A DNA stretch of 64,000 nucleotides from Saccharina japonica (Eukaryota; Sar; Phaeophyceae; Laminariales; Laminariaceae), in assembly GCA_008828725.1 (NCBI GenBank), contig MEHQ01001983.1, positions 42,122 through 106,121 on the forward strand. Reading direction: 5' to 3'. Positions 13,117 to 25,223 of this stretch are shown piece by piece (within the stretch, counting starts at the first letter, position 1; each line of letters starts with the position of its first letter). Made by a program: the position numbers and the translations under genes. The notes under the pieces were generated by a model, which did not search any database, was not told where the DNA came from, and saw nothing but the letters and a program-made list of their open reading frames with translations.

Positions 13117-16100
13117 CGAGCGGTAGTAGTGTACGCCTAGGACATCACACACACAACTCCGGTGCCCAAAGACAAGGAGCCGCCATGACGCCCATCTTCT
13201 ACATGCTTCTGTCCCATCACACCAAGCAGGATCGCATGCCACGAGGAGTGGCTCTTCCTGCCGAACAGGACACCTATTCCGTCGATCCCGAAGTCCGCCA
13301 TTTGGGTAGCGTGGGAACGTGAGTACACATCGTCAGTAGGCGGCGATGCGCCTGTTATTCGCTGATGATGCGTCTTACGAACGGGGTAGCACCGGAATTT
13401 TCTGAGGGTCGACGCATGCTGCCATAGAGTTATTAAAAGCACGTTTCGGTTGATTGATTTTCTGAAAGACATGGCTCCTTAACCCATTCACAACTGACAA
13501 CAAATATCCACACTACGAAATTCCAAAACGTTTGTCCCCAAATTTGTGGGACCAGTTCTTAAGGGGTTCACCCAAACTCGCCGGAATTCCGTTTTCGGGC
13601 TGCAATGTCTTTTGTTGTATCCGTTAGGCCGTGGTATTGTTCATCAGGTACCAGGTAGCAATTTTGTGTTTTCATCCAAAAACTGTTTTCGGGTGGGATA
13701 TACAGAGCTCCTTAAGTGACTACAGTACGAATAATATCTAAAACCAAACGGTACACCTCTATCGTAAATAGCTTGCGTCGGTCCTCACTTGATGTTATTA
13801 TAGTGTACCGTAGTCAAAGCCACTACTCACCTCTCACCCAAAAAACGGCCTTACGAGTGTGACAAAAGGTTTGCTGTTGTTTCCAGCATGCAAAATCATC
13901 GACAAATATATATATATACTGTAGTTTGTTGTGGTCACCTTCAGGGCAGGCTCCAAAACAAACTCTGGAGTGGACGAACACTGTGGCTTCAGGAAAAAGT
14001 ACGAAGAGGCAACTCGACCAGTTTTAACTCCATGGCTTGTACTTGTAGCGATGCTTAGGGATTGGGTTGGGTTGATCTTCAGTTGGGGAATGTAGTAATA
14101 GTCAGTGTGAAAAACAATTGCCCCAAAAGTGTTCGTACCTCTGATCGTAGCACGCGGCTTCTTCTGCTGTACCGCCATTTCCCTTGGTCCGGGACCATGG
14201 TTTGGGTTTGTTCCGCCAGTTGAAGCAGTAGCTTATTCGGGACCGCGTTCACCCAGCCACCACGTACGTGCTTGTGGCGTAAGTTACCGATGGTTGTGGG
14301 TTCAGGACCTTTGCGTGTTTCTAGGCGCAGCGTGTTCACCGTGAGAGCGTGTTATCCCCCTACTTGCTATGAGGCGTTGCTACCATCCTCTGTGTTTAGA
14401 TGTGTGTCTCATACATACATATGTCCACGACCCTCCTCATCACCATCATCATCATCATCACCATCATCGAATACCAGGCATACGCAACAGCAATTGTATG
14501 GAACACGCAGCATGGCAATAATCCTCAAGCACATAAATGCCCTGGTATGTATGATTCATGGTGCCGGTAGACATCTATCAACCTGAGACTGGTGCATACA
14601 CTCAGGTTCATGAAGGATACGTACACCCCTTTCATCCTTTCCGCTGCGGGCAAGCTAGTGGTGCTGCTGGGGACGGCCGCCATCCTCTCCGCTGGCATCT
14701 GGGGCGCCACTCAGGTGCGTGCGCAAGCAACTGCCAAGCTGCAACACTCGCCTAACGTCTAAATAAACCGAACGTTATACTCGTAGTACCACATTGTGGC
14801 TTTTTCTTTTTTCGCGACCGTAATATCGCCACCCCAAAGATGAAGGCTGTGCAACAAGTAGCAGCGCCTATGGCCAAAAACAAAAGAGAGCACAGCCAGT
14901 GCCCGAATGTTATTCAAAATATTCCACGTATCGTGCTCGTTTACAGTACCCGGTATACGCCATACGTACACATTATACGTATTGTTCTCGTATGTAGTGC
15001 CAGAGGGCCTTTAGTATCGCATATATTTGCGAAAAAAAACGCAACAAGATAGTGGCGTTTTGTACCTGCCATTATCTTAGGGGTCAGATAGCGGCGAGAC
15101 ACCCCTTTTTGTTGGGTTTTCCAATCTTGGGGACACAGCAGTGGACTTATATTGGTTTCCATACGAGGGGTACATACATTTTTGTTGGCAATATGTTACT
15201 GACATAATGATGAACGACCCACGAAGTGGTACCATTGCGTTAGGTAAACGGCGGTGTTGTTCGAAAGAGGGTTTTGTCCTAAACAATTCTTGTCTTAACC
15301 TACGGTAGTCTGGATTTCCATGTTTTTTGTGTACATAGGGGGGGCGGGCGTACTCATTTGTTGCTTGTAATAGTCGTTTTGGCCATTGACCACGCACCCC
15401 TTTCGAGACGGAGCACCGTGCCTACTCCTGATAGAGACACCTTCAGTTTTTAGTACACATGGTCTCCGCAACTACAGTACGGTTTGGCCTCAATGCTGCT
15501 TGCCCTTCGCTAATGTTTTCTTCGTTCTCCATCATTGTTCCCATTTTGATCATTCAAAACCTTGCAGACTGTTTCACAAACAGTGCTTGGGAACGTTATC
15601 CCCCTATAGTTTCCCGGGTAAGACTAATCTCCTTTCTTGTTTTTTCAAAATCATTTTTTTTATTTACTGTTAGCACAGAGATAGATCCCCAAGGGAGGAA
15701 CCCTCGGAAATAAATTGGCGCACCTCTGCCTGTTCCAGCATGTGTCCTGAGCGCAATGCTGGTGTCGATTGTAGGAGGGGCGGATGGCTTTCGTCTGGTG
15801 TGCTAGAAATATCTCCGTTTTGACGATTTTGATTATCTTCAACCGTCCTATCCATGGTGGATCCAACAGCAAGCCTGAAGTCGGGCCTTTGGATTAACGT
15901 TTCTGGCGCAACACCGAATTGAGTTGATCTGAAGTATGCGTATGAAAGCCCTTGATAAGGCCGTTCGAATGAGCTCATATATATGTACGTGTGGACTCCA
16001 ACTATTGCGTTCGTGGTCGCGGTTTGAATACTGCTCCAGGGGGCACTTCACGAGATAAAAATGACAAAATCTCAATGACTACATCGAGCCCACAGAAAAT

Positions 16101-19100
16101 AAGGACAGATTCGGAAAGCTACACATCAGGCCTATTTTATTGGTATATTTTCAACCCCGGACAAGGTGGTGCCACCGCGCAAAAAATCACTGTGCGCATT
16201 TATTTAGTTTTTGCTCCACATCCCACATGAAACACACTTAATTTTAATGTTCTACCCAAATCGTCATACCTTCGACAATTCTTAATAACTTGGTCAATGT
16301 TAGACGTTTTTGTGGTGCCCTGGACAAACTATACCATAGTTGTTCAGACACCATTTCAATTTGACAAAAATGACAAAATCTCAATAACTACATCGAGCCC
16401 AGAGAAAACAAGGACAGATTCGGAAAGCTACACATCAGGCCTATTTTAGTGGTATATTTTCAACCCGGGACAAGGTGGTGCCACCGCGCAAAAAATCACT
16501 ATGCGCATTTATTTATTTTTGCTCCACATCCCACATAAAACACACTTGATTTGAATGTTCTACCCAAATCGTCATACCTTCGTCAGTTCTTAATAGCTTG
16601 GTCAATGTTAGACATTTTGTGGTGCCCTGGACAAACTATACCATAGTTGTTCAGAAGCCATTTTATTTCAATTTGAGTCGATCTTCGCATTTTGAGTTTT
16701 CCGTCATAAAATCAAGTGATAACTTTGTCAATTCTCACGAATAATCAACAACGAACACTTGGAGTTCGAACAACAGGTCCAATCGAAATAAGCTCCGAAC
16801 AACTTTTGTGGCGTTTGTCGAGGGCATCACAAAAATGCTCGACATTGTATGAAACATAAATAATTGCGGAAGATATGGCCGTATTAAGATTTTCAGTCTT
16901 ATGGCTGGATCCACTATACTCGTACGTGCTTGTAGACCAAACGCGATACTCTGAGGCCGGATCGGCTATCATTTTTCGATGTCGATGTCGATACATATCC
17001 GAGTTTGATTATAAGTCGGCATTCGGCAGCCGTTTTTTTAGGTTTCCAGCTTCCACCCTCATCTCTCCCAAACGATTATTGGACGGTAAACCGCGTTTTC
17101 CGAACTATGTTTTATCGCGATTGCACGATTTTGTATTTGGCACGGACTGCACAGGCGACACAAGGGTTTGACGTGCTGGATCTCACCCCAGACGACCACT
17201 TCGCCCGGGACTGTGAGTCTCCTATTCGACTCAACGTTCCGTACGTGCCTGTGCTTGCCGCGCGTAAAAATCGAACAAATCTGGTTGTGTTCCAGTTATT
17301 GTTTGTCTCCGAACGGATGCATGTTTCTCCCAATGACCACGGGGTCAGGATATTCCAAGACCCTCTCTACATGCTCGACCAGGAGGCAGTAGTTTGTTTT
17401 TTGTTTTCGGGGTGGCGCAGGCAGGACCACACGCACCTTGGTGTGTGTATGTATCATACACCACGGGCGCTGTTTGTGCCACTTGTTTGGTTTGTGTGTG
17501 CGTCGTCTAGTTAGGCTGTGTGCCAGGTACATGCTGAGACGGGATTATTTTGGTAAGACACCTCTCTACCGGAGCACCAGTCCAGTATCGAAGGCGCCTA
17601 TGTCTCTTCCTGTCAGGCCACACCCATCCCACTCAGAATGCTCGAGCGCATTCTCGCTGCCACGGTTGGGTAGGAACGCGCATACAGAGGTTTGGGGTTA
17701 GTGGACGAACGTAAGGGGCGCGCGCGTTTGCCTCACGATGAGGCACTCGGATATAAACGCCCAAACCGGGTTGTTCCATGAACTCGGGGCGAACAGACTG
17801 AAATGTCCGACAGTGTAGCAGTATGAAGCGATCTGTGCTCCAAACGTTTGTGGTTTCGCAGCGTTCCACCTCTCCCCACCTCTTCTTCCCTCCCTCCCTC
17901 CCTCCCTCCCTGCCCCCCCCTCTCCGTTCCTTACGCACCGCTTCCGTCGTCTGCAACGCAACTCGCTCGCGCTCGAATGCCGTTCCCGTCATAACATTTT
18001 CGCGTCTGTCTGTGTGCTCTTTCGCCTTGTGGCTCCATCGACAAACGGATTCGTTTGCATGTGTGACTGGATGGCAGACGCGGATGTGGCAAAGACGTAC
18101 GAGCTGGAGGTCGACACTCAGTTCGTTCCGATGAACATCTACACCCGCGCTGTGGACTATCCCGACATCGCCGTCCAGGTAGAAGAGCTATGCGACACCT
18201 TAGAGGGGTGGTGCCTTATGCCACTAGTACTAGAGTATTACGGGGGACCATAGTAAATAGGACCAAATATGTTTAGTAGTAAGAGGTAAATATATAGGTT
18301 TTTGTGTTCCTCGTGGATTCTGTTTACTACTTTTTTTTTTTTTTTTTTTGTCCATCCCATTTATTATCTTCGCCCTTCCTTTCTCTCTCCTCCCTAGTCG
18401 TAACTCAGATCCGGGGTCACAAAGTAGGCTCCTCTCCCTCCTCCCCCACTACGGTTCTTGCCTTGCATTTTTATCGCGAGAAGACTTCAGCCTTTCCTTC
18501 CCTCGTCGACTCGCATCGAATTGTGCCGTTCTCCCGTAATAGCATAAATGGATAGAGAGGTAATTTTTTCATACAAACAGGTAGGTGTTCCTTTGACGAG
18601 CTTGACGTTTCAGACAATAGTGAGCCAATCAGCGCCCAACCAGCGCACCCCCCCCCCGACCTTGGGACGAGTTACAGAGAGACAAAGAGGACGTGTGCTA
18701 TACCGTAGAGGTACTGTAGTACCTGTTGGTGCAGGCAATACATCAGAATGGCGGGGCTGAGCTTAGCCCATTTACAACTGCAAACACTTATCCCATACTA
18801 ATACCAAGTAGTTTGTCCCCACAAACGGGGGACCAGTTCTTAAGGGGTTAACCCAAAATCTCCGGAATTGCCCATTCTTGTGTTGCACATTTTTCATTTT
18901 ATGCTTAGGGCCCGTTTTAACGAAAAAAAAAAAACAATTTGGAAAACAAAAAACAAACAAATCCGCTTTTCATTTGTCAGAACCCGCACCACCACCCAAT
19001 ATTATACCCCAAGGTTCTAATCTTTGGTGCTGGTGCGTGTGTTGACCAATGATAAGCGTATTTGATTTGTTTTTTTTCAAATTTAATTTATTTTGTACTC

Positions 19101-22100
19101 GTTAATATGGGCCCTTAGTCTCGTGTTGCACATTTTTCATTTTATGCTGACATCGGGTAGCACTATATTAGGCTTCTCCAAAACAGATCACTTTTTGGTT
19201 GAGGTATGTTAAGCTCCGCAAGGGACCACCCGTACCGTAGCATGCGACAAAGGGTGAGTAGGTGGGTGCATGGCTGGGTGAGAAGGTGGGTAGTTGGATG
19301 GGTGGGTAGGCGAAGGGAGAAGGCGGGGAAATTATATGTTTCCCAGACAGGAGCGGAGCAAAAAGGTTCCCCCCCCCCCCGGCAAAAATTTTCCAACACC
19401 TATTCCAGGTATGGTGTCACCAGAAACGCGCGTGCGGTTCTAAAGGGTTTTTTACTCACGCTTTCCTCCCAGGATGTACCCCCCTCCGCCCCCCTGCCGA
19501 GGATAGGCTAGATAGGGGTTAGTACGGCTTCAGCGAATCGGTCAAAGCTGCTTGGCACCTTCACACGAAGCCCCCCCTTTGCGAAATGTGGGGACTTAAT
19601 AATGTAGGATACCTGACGCATATGTGGACGACCTCTACGTTAAGGTACACACATCTATTGGTGTGTGCTCTACACCGTCCAAGGTATCCCACGAGGATTT
19701 ATTCACGCCTACGTTGTGTAGGGGGGTTCACGGCCATGCTGTGCGTCGCCCACTCTAACAGGTACTAACCTTATCGTGTCCTTCTTTTGTCAAAACTGAT
19801 TTATCTGTTGAAATACCATGAAATAAATGAAGCACGTGTCCCTTTTGTGTGGAAATTATTTGAGGTCTTGAAATAGTATACATTCGTTAACACTCGATAA
19901 CAACAAAAATAAGTAGCGTATACATATAATGCGTGCGGAGTAATTACGATGATATGTCTTTTCTGCGACGCCTCGAACAACTTCTAGAATGTTACGCTGG
20001 CGTTTTAATCCCGAATTTTCAACCGCATGCTCAAAGGTTTGGGTACATCACGCGGCTGTCTGCCGGCATGTGGATCCCTGGTTGATGAACTACGATGGTA
20101 GGGTTGTTGTCAGTGGTAAAATATGAACCTTCGGTACCGAGGTTAGGCATCATATGGGGAATGGCAAAGGCTGTAGGGGATCGGTGAGAGCTGCTTGACA
20201 CGTTTACACTCGAGGCAGCTGCACGATACCACTGTGCCATACGTGCCTCAGTGTACATGGGGGAAATACACCGGAAATACGTCGCGCTGATGACCAAGTT
20301 GCAGCACGCAGCGTCCTTTTTGACGTAAAGGCCTTTTGCTGAAAGTTGCATCCTACGGTAGAGGAGAGTAGTACCCGGTTTTTCTTGAGTATAGTATGAG
20401 AGCTCTCGACCCCACTTAAAAACTGTTTTTAGTGGAACTAAACAATCTGCTACCAGATGAGCAATCCCCTTGACCGAAAAAGAAACGGAAACAAGTTCCA
20501 ACACAATCATTGCTATCGCGACGGTTTGTGTGTGAGGTGCCCCCCCCCCCGTCATTGCCCAATCGTTCCAGGGAAACGTGTTGCTTCTATCGTAGCACGT
20601 CTGGAAGCAGCAATATGTGTGCGAGTTCAGGAAAAGGTCTGACGGTCGCTTGACCATGTCTGGATCTAATTTGTACATATCATGCCATGCTCGCCGCAGA
20701 CACAATGTATCTATAGACACTCGCTTGAGTTTAATAACTATATGACTGTCTGGGCCAAAAGCAACAGAGAGCCATGCTCTCCCGCTACGTAGTGCCGGGC
20801 TGCGATCCGTACCTCTCTTTGTCGGACAGCAAATGATGCACAAGGGTCTGACTCGCCGATGCCATCTCTCGGGGCCGCGTATTTTCTCAGGCGCAGCTGC
20901 AAGAAACGGACCAGCTGATGATCGAGGGGGAGTTTGTGGCGGGACCAGTGACGTCATGGCTGACTTCGTTTGTGGCATGGACCAGCAACCACACGGAGTA
21001 TAGGTAAGCCAAGGCAACGGCGTGGCGATGGCGGGTGCGTGCTTAGCGCACGCGTGAGTGAACCTTTGACATACTGTCGCACCATTTGTTTGTTTCTGAG
21101 GCTGGTCACTTGAGGAGAGCCTATACTGCTGGTAATTCACCGAAAAACGGAAGTTGAGAGAAAACTGAAGGTACCGCCCGATGATGAACCCCATGACCTA
21201 CATCAACATCGCAAACGAAAACTATTGAAAGTCTGACGGGTTTGGGTTAAGGAGCCCGATATATCTAGAAAAACATCCAGGCGAAAAACCAAAGACACTC
21301 CCTGTATCGTAGCACAGCACGCCTCAGGCTATCCATTGTAGTCCAACGTGCGGTCGTAGTTTCGTGTGCGCCAAGACATTCCGTCGTCGGCGGCGCAGGT
21401 GTAAGCTTTGCGTCTGAACTCAGTGTACAGTAGCTTCGTTTACGTCTGTGCGACAACGACCCCCGAGACAATTCCTCAGAAAAATCGCCGAAAAAACTAC
21501 TTGCCGCGCCTCACGAAGCATTTTTTTGTTTTGGTTGAAACGTATTTTTTTTTTAATGATCCACACTTGTGGGGCTCTCAATTTTTTTTATGTTGCAACA
21601 TTTTTCGTTGTGTACTTCGTCCACAGGAAAATTGGTCGTCGCGTATATCTTGAGCACTTTTTTTTGTTTCTACGGAAAAACAAAAACAATTTTGGTTGAC
21701 TTACTATTAGAAGTGCAGAGCTCCTCAATGTGAGGACAGTAAGAGAACGAAACATGGCGTGGATGCGTGCTACGATAGAGGTATACCTTATTTTGGCGGA
21801 AACGTTTGCTGAATGATCGAGCTCCTTAACGCCAACCCGTCCAACGTTCATTCTTGTGTTGCAGGTTTCGTCGTTGAATACGTAAGGCGTGTGATTTTCG
21901 CCGGGTAGCAGTTTTGTTTTCCTCTCGCAAAGCAGTTTGGATGAGCTATAGAGCTCCTGACGTGGCCACCCTCAGAAACATCATGATCCGTACCTCTGCC
22001 TTAAGGTAACATGCGCCCGCACTGGCCTCGAAAAAGTAGAAAATCGCAACCCGACCAAAAAACCAAGGACCTGTATGTTCAGGACGATCTCTACATTCTA

Positions 22101-25092
22101 CACATCAAGACGATTGTGGGTAGCTGCTCGGTTGAGGGTTGATGCCAGTCGTAAAGGTTGTGCCCTGAGCGTGCTCGTACCTCTATCTCTCGTAGCGCAC
22201 GGTCCCGTCTGGTTGCACCTGTCTCCTGGTGTTGTTGTTTTTTTCTGGTCGTCTGCGTCTGCGATCGCAGCGGGGCCGGGAGATTCCCTGGCGGACGGGT
22301 GTTCCCTCTGTGCTATACGAACACGCCCAGTGCTAAACTGTCAACTGAGAAAGGCGACCGCGCACGACACGGCCCGATTCAGATGTGTATGGGGGGCTGA
22401 ACATAATGCAGACAAGGGAGCAATGAAAAATCACTCAACGAATTGTGTCACCCATATCGACGATCCCTATCTGTCAACGCCTATGAAGTTTTGTTTTGTT
22501 TTTCGGAATGCGTTGTCCGTGTCGACCTTTGTGTTTTCGGCAGCGCAAACGTTGGCACCTCCGGGGGACACGCAGTGTACGACGACCGAGACACGTTTTA
22601 CCCGGCCCTGGCCGAGTTCACCGAGGAAGGAGACAACGTGCGTTTCTTGTCCGATATCGTCTACGCGGACGACGGAGAGATAGAGGTACCGTCTCAACAC
22701 ACGCGCGATTACACCACTGCGAGCTCGTTGTCGTTTCGTGACCATTAAGCCGGGTTGTCTGTGGATGCTAATGATGCTATAACAAGCTCGAGGCGTTTTA
22801 CACGCTGTGGCATTTGCTGGTATGGTATATCTCCCGTAGATCATTCAACGCTCATTCTGTCGTCGCCCTGAATATTTTTATGACATCGCTGTCGGCTTGC
22901 GTTCTCTCGGAGGGTGGCGTTACGTTTTTGCGGGTTGCTGCAGAAAACCGACCGATGGCCCATTCTCGTTGAAACGTGTGGGTGAGCAGTCGATACACCT
23001 GTTTCGTGTGGCGAGTCTTCGACGTGGATAGTAGACGCGTGCTACAATAGAGGTAGCACATTTTGGCTGAAATATTTTGTGAACAAGCGGGCCCCTCAAC
23101 CCAAAAGTTGTCAGTTTTTTTTATTTTTTTTATTTCTTGTGTTGCGAAATGTTCTATTGTATCGATAGGCCACGGAGATATTCATCGGGGGGGGTGGCAC
23201 TTTTAACTCACTATTTGGGCGAGGTATATAGCTGGCTCCTCAAGCCACAGGGGTCTCAGAAACCACACGAGGCAGGCACCTCTATCGTAGCATGAATGAG
23301 TACCTAAGTGGGCCACGCTGAATATAAGGGTGTTGAACAGTTTTCAGTTCTTGGCTCACGGCGTTTGTCAATAATATAGCGGGCTTTCGTACCCAGACAA
23401 AACACGTACTGCGAATTGTTTAGGTTTTGCGCTGACGTCAATCTAGGCGAAGAAGACAGTTCCTGTGTCTGGAGGTGCCTAAGATTTATTTCGATGTGTA
23501 CACCACAGTAGCGCTCACTTCTTAACACGGCAGTCCCATATTATCCCATAGTAGCCGACAGTACTTACTGGAGTGCGGTATGTACTCTGCCCGCGATATA
23601 GTTATTCCAGTCCAAACAATTCGCAAGAGAACTTGCATAGCAAACATTCGCGATCTGTAAATCACGTCCAGCTCCCTGACCGATCACCTGTTTTTATTTT
23701 TTATTTTCACTTGTGAAGATTAGCAGGACGGAGGTGTTTCTGGTCGGCCTCACCGATTCCGAGAAGAACGTCGATGCGTTGATGGATGTCCGGGACGTGG
23801 TGGGCGAATCGACGCTCGATCCCGAGCCGTTCGGATTTTCCTACCTGTTCATCTTCGTGGAGCAGGTGCGAAGCGAGCCCCCCATTCGCTTGACGCGTGC
23901 TATGATTGAGGTAGCGGTTTTTGATATAAACGTTTTTGAATGACGGAGCACCTTAACCCAAAATCGTCGCAATTTCATCCGTGCGATACATTTTTTTTTA
24001 TTTCAGTTTTACAGTTGAGACGATGAGATTGCTCATCTCGGGTACTATTTAGCACTTTCGCATGTCCTCCAAAAATTAGTTTTTGGGTCAAGTACAGAGT
24101 TTCTCGAGGGAAAACGCTCAGAATGAAAAACGGTGCAACCTCTTCCGTAGCATTGCGTCGTTTCTCCTTCGAACAGGTCGTAGCACCCACCCACCCACCC
24201 ACCCACCCACCGAACGTGCGTATATGTGTTGTTCGATCTGTGTCACCGACCGAGTAGAGCACCACCAGAACGCCATCTCCTGTGACGAAAACCGAGGCAT
24301 TCACATGTCGCATGTTTGCGTGACGAGATCGAATAGTACCCTGTAAAACCATCCCTTTGGGTGACGACAACAGACGTGCCTCCTGTGTTTTTGTGCCTGG
24401 GTAACCGATCGGGCGGGAAGGGGTGCCAAAACGTAACTATCGTGTCAGCGACAACACCGAACGACGCCCTTGCTCTGCTGGGTCACGCCGGGTCCACGAA
24501 GATGGCCTCGAAATATGCGTAGAAACCCTATTTCTGAGGTAACATAGCACAACCCCAGGCCAGGCTGATATAAAATTGTCGTCAACTATTCGGCACCGCC
24601 TCGTTCATAGCTCATGAGTGGTACCTGCACGTAAAGGCAGGGGTTAACGCCACTTGGAGGCGAGAACGAAGCATGAAACGTACACCGTTTCTAACCTCTC
24701 GCCCAGAAGCGTCTGCCATCCCATATCATGCAATGTAGCGCTTGGTTTATCCCCCACCAACTTGTCCGAATACCCGGCCAACCACGCTTTAACCCATTCA
24801 GAACTGAAACCGTATCCCTCGCTAATTTCAAGTCGTTCGTCCCCAAATAGGTGGGACCAGTTCTCAAGGGGATTATGACAACGTGTCTCTCATCTCCACC
24901 CCGACCCCGTCTCTGTCCCCGCTCTTTTTTTCGTGAGGGAAGTTCGTTGTGATTTACAGAGAACTGATGATGAACTTCCTCTTGGCGTTGGTGGCGGTGG
25001 CAATCTTGAGCTTCCTGGTTCTGGGAAAGGTCGCCATCGTCATTCTCGTCTGTTTCACCGTGGTGAGTAAACCCTCAGCATTGATGATTTGA

Positions 25093-25123
<31 letters not shown>

Positions 25124-25177
25124 CTCTGCGGACTTTGATTTCCTGTCTGTGCGCGACATTTCATCCTGTTGATTTGT

Positions 25178-25223
<46 letters not shown>

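Larger units (their letters stand above)
18690..19247. mobile_element. Family A MITE copy with two nested insertions
   Basis: Left end GACGTGTGCTATACCGTAGA, right end CCGTACCGTAGCATGCG. A C element and an I element lie inside, so only about half of its 560 bp is family A. Confidence 0.65.

Noticed and set aside
13951..14094. Candidate linker exon starting AGSKTNSGVDEHCGF
   Set aside because: Open frame after a CAG, but no good donor in the needed phase; the 13230-13318 stretch fits both phases.
20031..21194. Long minus-strand open frame as a gene
   Set aside because: It overlaps a well-supported + strand exon, includes intron repeat sequence and shows no domain; kept only as a low-interest finding.
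22075..22683. 202-codon frame upstream of gene 1 exon 14
   Set aside because: It runs through intron and enters the exon in the wrong frame; the phase-consistent exon is 22544-22685.
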